Source of the DNA: Polaromonas sp.
Lineage (GTDB): Bacteria > Pseudomonadota > Gammaproteobacteria > Burkholderiales > Burkholderiaceae_C
Assembly: GCA_028292345.1 (NCBI GenBank)
Contig: JAQGMN010000010.1
Location: 1 to 7,509 of the forward strand
Reading direction: 5' to 3'
DNA: 7,509 nt
Position numbers and translations under genes: made by a program. Each line of letters starts with the position of its first letter. Positions within the stretch are counted from its first letter, which is position 1. This document shows positions 1 through 6,510 of the stretch, piece by piece. The notes under the pieces were generated by a model that saw only the letters and a program-made list of their open reading frames with translations, did not search any database and was not told where the DNA came from.

Positions 1-1230
1 TATTCATTCGAAGCCTTGAGCGCCGACGGCGCGACCCGCAAGGGCATCATCGAGGCCGACACCGCGCGGTCCGCGCGCAGCATGCTCCGGGCGCAGGCGC
101 TGGTGCCGCTGGCGGTCCAGGCGGTCGGCGCGGCGGGCAAGGGCGCGCAACCGGCCAGCGCCTCGGGCTGGAACGCCACGCTGTGGAGCAAGCGCGTCTT
201 CAATGCCACGGCGCTGGCGATCTGGACGCGGCAGATCGCCGGGCTGGTCACCTCGGGCCTGCCGCTGGAACGGGCGCTGACGGCGCTGGCCGACGAATCG
301 GAAAACATTCCCCAGCGCCACCTGGTCGCCAACCTGCGCGCCGAGGTCAACGGCGGCACGCCTTTCGCCACCGCGCTGGCGCAGCATCCGCGCGAGTTTT
401 CAGCGACCTACTGCGCGGTCGTGGGCGCCGGCGAGCACAGCGGCAACCTCGGCATGGTGCTGGAGCGCCTGGCCGATGATTTGGAGCAAAGCCAGGAACT
501 CAAGGCCAAGCTGGTGGGCGCTGCCCTGTACCCGGCCATCGTCACGCTGGTGGCCATTGCCATCGTGACCTTCCTGCTGGGCTATGTGGTGCCGCAGGTG
601 GCGCAGGTGTTCGCCGGCAGCAAGCGGGCCTTGCCGGCGCTGACCGTCATCATGCTGGGCCTGGCCGGCTTCGTGCGCAACCAGGGCTGGATGATGGTGC
701 TGGCGCTGGCGGCGATGGCGGGCGCCTTCCGGCTGGCCTGGACCAGCGCCGCATTTCGCGAAAGGTTCGATGCCGCGTGGCTCAGGCTGCCGGTGCTGGG
801 CAAGCTCTCGCGCGGCTACAACGCCGCGCGCTTTGCCGGCACGCTGGCCATGCTGGCGGGCGCCGGCGTGCCCATCCTCAGGGCCTTGCAGGCAGCGGCC
901 GACACGCTCTCGAACCGGGCCATGCGCGCCGATGCGCTCGACGCGCTGGTGCTGGTGCGCGAAGGCACGCCGCTGGCATCGGCCATCGGGCATAAAAAGC
1001 GTTTTCCGGGACTGCTCAGCATGTTTGCCCGGCTCGGCGAGCAGACCGGCCAGTTGCCGGTGATGCTGGACCGCGCCGCCCGCCAGCTTGGCGCCGAAGT
1101 GCAGCGCCGCGCAATGCAACTGGCCACCCTGCTGGAGCCCCTGCTGATCGTGGCGATGGGCCTGGTCGTGATGCTGATCGTTCTTGCGGTGCTGCTGCCG
1201 ATCATCCAGCTCAACCAGCTGGCGCGGTAA
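1..1230 (+). CDS. gspF: Type II secretion system inner membrane protein GspF (5' end cut by window edge)
   Basis: GspF is the polytopic inner-membrane platform protein of the type II secretion system. In that family it contacts the GspE ATPase and helps assemble the pseudopilus that pushes folded proteins through the outer membrane. The frame is open from base 1 and begins YSFEAL, which in homologs lies a few residues after the start (typically MPxYSFEAL), so probably only about three codons are missing. Visible length is 409 residues against a usual figure near 405. Two T2SSF repeats are seen, at about residues 70-195 and 275-400, each with the family's GE-x-(S/T)G motif (GEHSGNL, GEQTGQL). 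Hydrophobic segments lie at about 173-205, 212-245 and 378-402. The TTG at 16 is internal, not the start. No gsp gene follows: 239 bases of noncoding DNA and a CsbD gene come next, so gspF probably ends its operon, with gspE expected to the left. Related pilus PilC proteins share the fold, but the N-terminal sequence fits GspF better. Confidence 0.95.
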   Translation, partial: YSFEALSADGATRKGIIEADTARSARSMLRAQALVPLAVQAVGAAGKGAQPASASGWNATLWSKRVFNATALAIWTRQIAGLVTSGLPLERALTALADESENIPQRHLVANLRAEVNGGTPFATALAQHPREFSATYCAVVGAGEHSGNLGMVLERLADDLEQSQELKAKLVGAALYPAIVTLVAIAIVTFLLGYVVPQVAQVFAGSKRALPALTVIMLGLAGFVRNQGWMMVLALAAMAGAFRLAWTSAAFRERFDAAWLRLPVLGKLSRGYNAARFAGTLAMLAGAGVPILRALQAAADTLSNRAMRADALDALVLVREGTPLASAIGHKKRFPGLLSMFARLGEQTGQLPVMLDRAARQLGAEVQRRAMQLATLLEPLLIVAMGLVVMLIVLAVLLPIIQLNQLAR

Positions 1231-1274
1231 GCTGGTTTCTGATGACAAGGTCGGTTTTGCAGCCTTGTGGTGAT

Positions 1275-1293
1275 GCGGCGGGCGCATTGCCGC
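1275..1293 (+). terminator. Weak hairpin downstream of gspF
   Basis: GCGGC (1275-1279) can pair with GCCGC (1289-1293) over a 9-base loop, followed by GCTTTG. A second stem, ACAAGG (1245-1250) with CCTTGT (1263-1268), lies just upstream. Neither has a proper T-run, so termination here would be weak or Rho-assisted. I see nothing else certain between gspF and the CsbD gene. Confidence 0.25.
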
Positions 1294-1426
1294 GCTTTGC
1301 GGATGCTGTCCAGAAAGCCTGCGGTTTCCACCAGGCATGCAAAAGGCCGGCCTGCCCAAATCGACACGTAGGAACCCACCCACGAATGCTTGAGCTATGC
1401 ACCGCTTTTCAGGATGCGCCAACGGC

Positions 1427-1442
1427 ATGAAGATGGCTTCAT
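1427..1442 (+). promoter_or_regulatory. Small perfect hairpin in the CsbD gene leader
   Basis: ATGAAG (1427-1432) and CTTCAT (1437-1442) form a perfect 6-bp stem with a 4-base loop, ATGG. It ends 18 bases before the AAGGA ribosome binding site. It could be a leader RNA structure or a small operator, or be chance. No convincing -35/-10 pair was found near it. Confidence 0.25.
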
Positions 1443-1460
1443 CACTCACCTGAACACGAA

Positions 1461-1465
1461 AAGGA
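1461..1465 (+). promoter_or_regulatory. Ribosome binding site of the CsbD gene
   Basis: AAGGA lies 4 bases before the first ATG (1470) and 7 bases before the second (1473). The 7-base spacing and the usual MNxDQVKG beginning of the family favour the second ATG as the real start. Confidence 0.7.
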
Positions 1466-1469
1466 ATCA

Positions 1470-1658
1470 ATGATGAACACCGATCAAGTCAAGGGCGCGC
1501 TCAAGGAAGCGGCAGGCAAGGTTCAATCCAAGACCGGCGAACTGATCGACAGTCCTGAGCAGGAGGCCAAAGGCCTGCTGAAGCAATCCGAAGGACGGGT
1601 CCAGAAGAATGTCGGCGACGCCAAGGAAGTCCTGAAGGACGCTGTCGACAAAATCTGA
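1470..1658 (+). CDS. CsbD/YjbJ-family small stress-response protein
   Basis: This 62-residue protein (61 if it starts at the second ATG, 1473) is small, highly charged and has neither signal peptide nor membrane segment. It carries the CsbD pattern: an N-terminal MNTDQVKGALKEAAGKVQ followed by a second helical segment rich in Lys, Glu and Ala (QEAKGLLKQSEGRVQKN). The family is named after a sigma-B-controlled general stress protein of Bacillus subtilis. In Proteobacteria such proteins (YjbJ) are abundant under stress, but their molecular role is unknown. The length is normal for the family. The gene stands alone, with 239 bases between it and gspF, its own ribosome binding site, and a strong hairpin 20 bases after the stop. 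Stress-controlled expression is inferred from the family only. Confidence 0.92.
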   Translation: MMNTDQVKGALKEAAGKVQSKTGELIDSPEQEAKGLLKQSEGRVQKNVGDAKEVLKDAVDKI

Positions 1659-1677
1659 CCAGGCTGAACACCAGAAC

Positions 1678-1714
1678 AAAGGCGGCGGGTCGGGTACCGG
1701 CCGCCTTTGCTTTT
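1678..1714 (+). terminator. Rho-independent terminator of the CsbD gene
   Basis: AAAGGCGGC (1678-1686) pairs with GCCGCCTTT (1700-1708) in a 9-bp stem. Inside it GGT (1688-1690) can pair with ACC (1696-1698). The tail is TTTGCTTTT. It begins 19 bases after the CsbD stop codon. Confidence 0.85.
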
Positions 1715-1779
1715 GGCCGCCGTGAAATACCAATGAAGGCCACGGCACAGGCCAGCAGGTGACTCAAGCGCCCCTTTTG

Positions 1780-1812
1780 AAACCCGCATGCTCGTCGGCA
1801 TGGCGGGTTTTT
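1780..1812 (+). terminator. Second hairpin terminator between convergent genes, possibly bidirectional
   Basis: AAACCCGC (1780-1787) pairs with GCGGGTTT (1803-1810). The stem extends inward by ATG/CAT (1788-1790 with 1799-1801) around a one-base bulge at 1802, with an 8-base loop. A TTTTT run (1808-1812) suits plus-strand transcription. On the minus strand the hairpin sits 7 bases past the kinase stop codon, but the U-tract there is short (TTTC). Its position argues that it also ends the kinase transcript. Confidence 0.75.
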
Positions 1813-1817
1813 CTGTT

Positions 1818-4076
1818 TCAGCCGGTACTCCCCGGGGACGCAATGCCGGTCGATTCGTGTCCGGCAATGGCCTGGCGGAACACGCGCGCCAGGGTGTCGG
1901 ACGTGTAGGGCTTCAAGACCAGTTCAAATGCATGATGGCCTGACGCCGCCATGACCGAGTTGTAGCCGCTGGTCAGCACCACCGGAAGCTCGGGATACAG
2001 TCGCCGGACCTGCTCGCCCAGCTCGATGCCATTCATGCCGGGCATGACGACATCGGAAAAAACCAGGCCAAACCGCCCCGCGTCCTCGGCCAGCAGTTTC
2101 AGCGCGGCGGCGGCGCTGGCTGCCCAGACCGGCCGGTAGTCCAGCACCTCCAGGATTTCACAGGTGATCTGGCCCAGCGCTTCGTTGTCCTCCACCACCA
2201 GCACACCGATCCCCTCGCAGGACAGGGCCGGTTCTGGTGCCGCTGCCGGCGCCGCCGCGACCCTTTCGCCGCGTGGCAGGTAGAGGGTGAAAACAGATCC
2301 CTTGCCGGGCTCGCTGCGAACACTCACTTCTCCGCCCGATTGCTTGGCAAAGCCGAAAACCTGGCTCAGGCCGAGGCCCGTCCCCCTGCCGGCTTCCTTG
2401 GTGGTGTAGAAAGGCTCGAAAATCGCTTCCAGTTTTTCAGCCGCAATGCCGCAGCCCGTGTCGCTGGCCGAAATGGCAATGAAATCCCCCTGCCGGGCGG
2501 CGCGGCCCGGACCGGCCGGTATCCTGCCCTCCTTTCGAACCGAGAGGACCAGCTGGCCGCTGGCATTCATCGCATCGCGGGCATTGGCCGCCAGGTTCAA
2601 CAAGGCGGTTTCAAACTGGTTGACATCGGCCAGGGCGAAGCAGCCCTCCGGCAGGCAGGACTGGTGAAGGATTTCCACCCTTGACCCCACCAGGGGCTTG
2701 ATCAGGTCAATCACGCTTTGAACCTGCCGGTCGACGTCGAAAACTTCCGGAATGAGCGGCTGCTGGCGGGCAAAGGCCAGCAGCTGGCCGGTGAGTTTGA
2801 CGGCGCGGCCCACCGTGTCGTGGATCAGGTTCAAGTAATAGTCGCAATGCTCCGCAGGAAGCCGGTGGCTGCGCAACAGTTCGACCGACGAGTTGATCAC
2901 GGCCAGCAGGTTGTTGAAATCGTGGGCGACGCCGCCGGTGAGTTGCCCCAGCGCTTCCAGCTTTTGCGACTGGCGCAATGCCGTCTCGCTGCGCAGCAGT
3001 TCGGTGGTGCGCTGTTCGAGCATCGCATTGGTCAGCCGCAGGTTCTTTTCCGCCAGCAACCGCTGCCGTGCAATCGAGGCCCGGGCCGCGACCTCCTCCA
3101 CCAGCGCTTTTTCGCCGTCCAGCCAGGCGCGCGGCCGGGAATCGATCACGAACAGCACCATTGCCAGGCGGTTGTTCACGATGAGCGGCATGCCCATGAA
3201 GGCACCGGCCGGCAGGGGCTGTCCGCTGGCCCCGCAGGCGGCCTTGGCCGTGCGCGGATCGGCCGCCGTGTCACCGACGGCCACGGCGCGCCCCGCACGA
3301 AGCTCTGCCATCACTGCCGGTCCGTAAGCGTCAAGCCGATGCATTCCTGCCAGGCCGGGAAACCTGTCATCGGTCCACAACGGCACCGCCTGGCTCCATT
3401 CGCCTGCCTCGTCGACTTCGGCATAGCCGGTGCACGCGGCATTGAGATAGCGGCCCAGCATTTGCAACGCCAGCGTCATCATGGGCTCGGGTTCAACGGC
3501 GTCGCGCAAGGCATCGCTGATATCGACCTGGAAAGCCTGCTGCTTTTGCGCTTGCGCCTGGCGCTGTTGCGCCAGCCGTTGTTCAGTGGTTTCGACGAGA
3601 AGGCAGTACACGCCAGCGACACGCCCTGTTTCGCTTCGAAACGGCAGGAACGAAAGCCGCCACCAGGTTGCCTCCCTGGCGCCATTGCGTGTCAGGGTCA
3701 AGGGCATGTCTTCGTAATAAGCGCCCTCGCCGCCAAGCGCCTTCTTTGCAATGGGCTCGATTTCCGCCCAGGAATCGGTCCATTGTTCGGCGGCAGGAAT
3801 GCCCGACAAGCCGTGAAAGCGCGAGCCGAGAATCTGCCGGTAACTGTCGTTGAAGAAGGAAATAAAGCCCGGTCCCCAGCCCATGATCATCGGCTGGGGA
3901 TTGCTGAGCAGCGTGGCCAGCATGCTTTTGAGCGTGGCAGGCCAATGGGCCGGCGGGCCGAGCGTGGTTCCCCGCCAGTCCTGGGCATGGATCAGCGCGC
4001 CCATTTCACCGCCATGGGCCAGAAACGCAGGCATTTGCGGCGTGTCTACCGTGTCGTTGTGATGGCTTGTAGGCAT
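1818..4076 (-). CDS. Soluble hybrid sensor histidine kinase (PAS-type, GAF, HisKA, HATPase_c, receiver)
   Basis: This 752-residue protein has no membrane segment or signal peptide, so it should sense a cytoplasmic cue. The N-terminus carries a segment I recall as recurrent in such kinases (GGEMGALIHAQDW ... LGPPAHWPATL, residues 22-49), then a PAS-like domain (about 60-165), a GAF-like domain (about 185-340) and a short coiled-coil linker (335-372). The kinase core has the H-box VAHDFNNLL with H385 as phospho-accepting His, the N-box NLAANARDAM (N498), the G1 box DTGCGI (539-544) and the G2 box GRGTGLGLS (563-571). A C-terminal receiver (about 622-738) has acidic E629/D630, phospho-acceptor D675, T702 and K722, so every catalytic residue is present. 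The ribosome binding site at 4076 is weak. Met15 (4034) is the alternative start that still keeps the conserved segment. No response regulator with an output domain lies beside it, so the partner must be elsewhere. The gene is divergent from the Stealth gene and convergent with the CsbD gene. The ligand is unknown. Confidence 0.93.
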   Translation of the reverse strand: MPTSHHNDTVDTPQMPAFLAHGGEMGALIHAQDWRGTTLGPPAHWPATLKSMLATLLSNPQPMIMGWGPGFISFFNDSYRQILGSRFHGLSGIPAAEQWTDSWAEIEPIAKKALGGEGAYYEDMPLTLTRNGAREATWWRLSFLPFRSETGRVAGVYCLLVETTEQRLAQQRQAQAQKQQAFQVDISDALRDAVEPEPMMTLALQMLGRYLNAACTGYAEVDEAGEWSQAVPLWTDDRFPGLAGMHRLDAYGPAVMAELRAGRAVAVGDTAADPRTAKAACGASGQPLPAGAFMGMPLIVNNRLAMVLFVIDSRPRAWLDGEKALVEEVAARASIARQRLLAEKNLRLTNAMLEQRTTELLRSETALRQSQKLEALGQLTGGVAHDFNNLLAVINSSVELLRSHRLPAEHCDYYLNLIHDTVGRAVKLTGQLLAFARQQPLIPEVFDVDRQVQSVIDLIKPLVGSRVEILHQSCLPEGCFALADVNQFETALLNLAANARDAMNASGQLVLSVRKEGRIPAGPGRAARQGDFIAISASDTGCGIAAEKLEAIFEPFYTTKEAGRGTGLGLSQVFGFAKQSGGEVSVRSEPGKGSVFTLYLPRGERVAAAPAAAPEPALSCEGIGVLVVEDNEALGQITCEILEVLDYRPVWAASAAAALKLLAEDAGRFGLVFSDVVMPGMNGIELGEQVRRLYPELPVVLTSGYNSVMAASGHHAFELVLKPYTSDTLARVFRQAIAGHESTGIASPGSTG

Positions 4077-4557
4077 GAAAACCAGTAGTCTTTTCTAACG
4101 CGGGACTTGTTCAAAATTTGTTGGAAATGCCATTCTGCATCAATGGGGATATTCATCGACTTTCTCGCCGGCCTCGAAACTCCCGTTTTTGCCAGCCTTG
4201 TTTTTTCATCGAAAAAGAACCCGGCAATTCGACCGTTGATTGCGAGGTATCCACCAGCCTGTGCATCACATTGCGCCGTCAGCCGCCAAAACCCACTCAA
4301 GCTCAACGGCTGCAGCAATTCAGGCCCGGGCTGGGCGGTGTCATTCTGCTTGATGTATTTCAATGTATCAGGTTTGTTTAAAATGTAACCCAGACAAAAA
4401 ATTCCACGGAATCACTGCCATTTGCCGCAACCCTGATCGAAAAACCGGCGGCTTTACTGCATCAGGCCAGCCACAGTGAAATCGCCGTACCGCTATTGTT
4501 TGCATAGCAGCATATTCAGTATAAATAAGCGAAAAAGGCCTAATTTGTCATCAATTC
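4077..4557. other. AT-rich divergent intergenic region between kinase and Stealth genes
   Basis: A hand count gives 228 G/C in 4081-4560, about 47%, against roughly 63% in a sampled line of the neighbouring coding sequence. It must hold the promoters of both flanking genes. A good promoter candidate faces right at 4496-4525; none was clear facing left. Short open frames exist on both strands (for example minus 4363-4046, TTG start, 105 codons), but they lack ribosome binding sites and recognisable motifs. No tRNA, insertion sequence or riboswitch was recognised. Confidence 0.7.
4496..4525 (+). promoter_or_regulatory. Candidate sigma70 promoter for the Stealth gene
   Basis: TTGTTT (4496-4501) and TATAAA (4520-4525) are separated by 18 bases and sit in AT-rich DNA. 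The predicted transcription start near 4532 is about 26 bases before the ATG at 4558 and about 125 bases before the ATG at 4657. Confidence 0.55.
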
Positions 4558-5709
4558 ATGTTGATGCCAGCCTGGACGGATATCCTCGGCCTGTCCACCC
4601 TGCGGCTTCTTGAAAAGTGGGTACCCAGGAATATTCGGTTCCGCCCCGGAATACAGATGGAACCCGCCCACGCCATGCACCCGAAGGACAAGCAGACATT
4701 GAAAAACCCAGTCATCGGAAAAGCCGGCACTGCCGACCGGATCGATATCGTTTATCTCTGGGTGAACGGTGCCGACCCGGTCTGGCTGAGCAAGCGCCAC
4801 AGCGCCTATGCCGACTGGATGCGCCGCAAGGGCGAAGAACTGGCGGCTTTCGGCAACGTGGCCGGCCGCTACCGGGACAATTCGGAACTGCGCTTCAACC
4901 TGCGCGCGCTGGAGTTGTTTTTCCCCGACCACGGCCATGTCTACATCGTGACGGACGGGCAGACGCCGGCCTGGCTGCGGCCATCCGGCCGGGTGACGCT
5001 GGTCGACCACCGCCAGTTGCTTCCGCCGGCGTCGCCCGGGGTGTTCGACTCGGGCCATATCGAGTCCTACCTGCACCACATTCCCGGCCTGTCCGAGCGT
5101 TTCATCTACCTGAACGACGACGTGTTTTTTGGCCAGAAGGTCCACCCGGCGTGGTGGTTCGGAGAACGGCTGAAGGTGTTCCTGGAGCCTGCGTCGGCGG
5201 CGCATCCCCAGGCGCTGCATCCGGACGAGACGGCGCTGGTCAATGCGTCGATCGCCTCCGGGCGCTGGCTCAGCGAACGCTATCCGCACTACCTGCACAT
5301 TCCCCAGGTGTATGCGCACACGCCGCGGGCCATGCGCAAGAGCGTGATGCATGAGCTTGAAGACCTGGCGCAGGACTGGTTTGCGCAGGTCCGCTCCACC
5401 GTGTTCCGGTCCTGGCGGATTCCGCCCATCGTTCCGGACCTGGCGCCGCGCTGGATGGTGCAGATGGGTTACGCCGAGCAGCAGGTGCTCAATCCGCTCT
5501 ACATCAACACCGGCGATGACCAGGCGGCGCAGCAGTTTGACGCGCTGTTGCAGAACTTCGGCCAGCTGCCGTTTTTCTGCATCAACGACACCTGCGACGA
5601 AGCGCAGGGCGACGATCCGCGCCTGCTGAGGATTGCGCAAACCCTGGGAAAGCTGCTGCCCAACCCGTCTTCGTTTGAATGGGAAGGCGAGCAGCGGATG
5701 GCGGCCTGA
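4558..5709 (+). CDS. Stealth-family sugar-phosphate transferase (capsular polysaccharide phosphotransferase-like)
   Basis: Stealth proteins transfer hexose-1-phosphate from a nucleotide sugar to make phosphodiester-linked polysaccharides. Known members include capsule enzymes such as SacB and the animal GlcNAc-1-phosphotransferase GNPTAB. All four conserved blocks are visible in these 383 residues. CR1 is IDIVYLWVNGADPVW (62-76). CR2 runs from RYRDNSELRFNLRALE (104-119) and VTDGQTPAWL (131-140) to FIYLNDDVFFG (182-192). CR3 spans about 253-290 (HTPRAMRKSVMHEL ... FRSW). CR4 spans about 340-374 (FCINDT ... LPNPSSFE). There is no signal peptide or membrane segment, so it is probably cytosolic or peripheral. 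The usual FNS before the CR2 IE pair reads FDS here (163-165). The start is uncertain: the ATG at 4558 lacks a ribosome binding site, while the in-frame ATG at 4657 has CGGA six bases upstream and loses only 33 residues before CR1. No capsule or glycosyltransferase genes adjoin it, so substrate and product are unknown. Confidence 0.9.
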   Translation: MLMPAWTDILGLSTLRLLEKWVPRNIRFRPGIQMEPAHAMHPKDKQTLKNPVIGKAGTADRIDIVYLWVNGADPVWLSKRHSAYADWMRRKGEELAAFGNVAGRYRDNSELRFNLRALELFFPDHGHVYIVTDGQTPAWLRPSGRVTLVDHRQLLPPASPGVFDSGHIESYLHHIPGLSERFIYLNDDVFFGQKVHPAWWFGERLKVFLEPASAAHPQALHPDETALVNASIASGRWLSERYPHYLHIPQVYAHTPRAMRKSVMHELEDLAQDWFAQVRSTVFRSWRIPPIVPDLAPRWMVQMGYAEQQVLNPLYINTGDDQAAQQFDALLQNFGQLPFFCINDTCDEAQGDDPRLLRIAQTLGKLLPNPSSFEWEGEQRMAA

Positions 5710-5796
5710 AGCGTCAGCATCCTTGACCAGAACGGCTTGCCGCGCATGACCCACGTGCACTGGCAGCCATCCAAAAAAGAGTGCTTGCTGCGCACA

Positions 5797-5833
5797 AAAA
5801 ATCCCGGCCTGTTCGCACAGTTCCGGGATTTTT
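5797..5833. terminator. Long composite hairpin, probable bidirectional terminator
   Basis: AAAAATCCCGG (5797-5807) pairs perfectly with CCGGGATTTTT (5823-5833). Within the loop CTGT (5809-5812) pairs with ACAG (5817-5820) around TCGC. The A-run on one side and T-run on the other supply a U-tract in both directions. It lies between the convergent stops at 5709 and 5887, so it probably ends both transcripts. Confidence 0.88.
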
Positions 5834-5886
5834 CAGGGCGGTGAAGCCGCGGCCCTGGTTTGCCCCGGCTTGCGTTCAGGCCATCG

Positions 5887-6456
5887 TCACATGCCGAACC
5901 TGGACTTGGCCTGGGCCTGGCAGGTGTCCCTGGCATTGCCAGCCAGGCTGTCGCAACGCTCCCTGGCGGCCTTGTACTCGGCTTCACGGGTTTCGGAGCG
6001 GGCCTCTTTTTTGGCATCGTTCACATTGGCCGTCCTGCTGACGCTGCCGTCGGTGGCGGCCTTGGACACCTTGGCCTCTTCCCTGGCTTTGACATGCGCG
6101 GCCTTGGCGTCCTTGACGCAGACATCCTTGGCATTGCCGGCCAGGTCATCGCACTTTTCCTTGGCAGTGTCATAAGCCGTGTCGGCCTTGGTCATGACGA
6201 CATCGCGGGTGTGCTTGGCGCTGGGCTTGTACTGGGCTTCGAGCTCGGCCTTGGCGACCTTTTCAGCGCCCTTCGCTTCGGAAACGCAGACGTCCTTGGC
6301 ATTGGCCTGGAGGCTGCCGCACTTGTCGCGGTTGACCTTGTAGTCGGCGCTGATCTGCTTTTGCTGGGTGTCGTATTCGGCCTTCGTCAGGGCGATGGCA
6401 TTGCCGGCAAAAATGCACGACATGGCGACGCTGAGCATGAGGAGTCTGGTTTTCAT
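5887..6456 (-). CDS. Exported Ala/Lys-rich protein with three C-x10-C repeats, function unknown
   Basis: I do not recognise a characterised function. The 189-residue precursor starts MKTRLLMLSV and has a Sec signal peptide with likely cleavage after A-I-A at residue 22 (before LTKAEY), so it should be periplasmic. The mature part is charged, rich in Ala, Lys, Asp and Glu, and predicted helical. It holds three copies of a module: CGSLQANAKDVC (46-57), CDDLAGNAKDVC (102-113) and CDSLAGNARDTC (168-179). Each has two Cys exactly ten residues apart around a (G/A)NA(K/R)D core, followed by an AK, and is preceded by an (A/E)xxYxxxxxxC-type helix. Apart from one signal-peptide Cys (C14), all Cys are in these pairs, suggesting three disulfides. 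Such proteins are sometimes labelled TolA-like because of composition, which I consider unreliable. The start at 6456 is chosen because AAGGA lies 6 bases upstream; the in-frame TTG at 6495 lacks a ribosome binding site. The gene appears monocistronic. Confidence 0.85.
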   Translation of the reverse strand: MKTRLLMLSVAMSCIFAGNAIALTKAEYDTQQKQISADYKVNRDKCGSLQANAKDVCVSEAKGAEKVAKAELEAQYKPSAKHTRDVVMTKADTAYDTAKEKCDDLAGNAKDVCVKDAKAAHVKAREEAKVSKAATDGSVSRTANVNDAKKEARSETREAEYKAARERCDSLAGNARDTCQAQAKSRFGM

Positions 6457-6462
6457 GATGGT

Positions 6463-6467
6463 TCCTT
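6463..6467 (-). promoter_or_regulatory. Ribosome binding site of the C-x10-C repeat protein gene
   Basis: On the minus strand AAGGA (6467 to 6463) is followed by six bases and then ATG at 6456. This fixes the start at the Met that opens a proper signal peptide and rules against the TTG at 6495. Confidence 0.8.
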
Positions 6468-6510
6468 GGAAAGTTTGAGGGTCTTCAATTTTCAACAGGA
6501 GGCCGACAGG

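Noticed and set aside
1242..1430. Short plus-strand frame of 62 codons between gspF and the CsbD gene
   Set aside because: No ribosome binding site or family resemblance, and the segment also carries open frames on the other strand, as expected for GC-rich noncoding DNA.
400..1470. Long open frame of 356 codons on the minus strand opposite gspF
   Set aside because: It is the antisense shadow of a high-GC gene: His, Gln and Arg rich, with no recognisable domain, while the plus strand encodes a clear GspF.
2718..4088. Open frame of 456 codons on the plus strand opposite the kinase gene
   Set aside because: Its composition (Arg, Gln, His, Ala) is that of an antisense frame, it has no family motif, and it lies wholly opposite the intact kinase.
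4046..4363. Possible 105-residue minus-strand gene overlapping the kinase start by 31 bases
   Set aside because: The start is TTG with no ribosome binding site, no motif or signal is seen, and an open frame of this length is expected by chance here. It would be reconsidered if relatives conserve it.
4107..4388. Two overlapping short plus-strand frames in the AT-rich spacer
   Set aside because: No ribosome binding site, no recognisable family, and they end before the Stealth promoter; likely chance.
4540..5760. Open frame of 406 codons on the minus strand opposite the Stealth gene
   Set aside because: It is an antisense shadow; all four Stealth blocks are on the plus strand.
6413..6418. Possible lipobox Cys (AMSC) in the signal peptide of the repeat protein
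   Set aside because: Met at -2 is unusual and the hydrophobic core would be too short. The AIA site eight residues later is a better signal peptidase I site.
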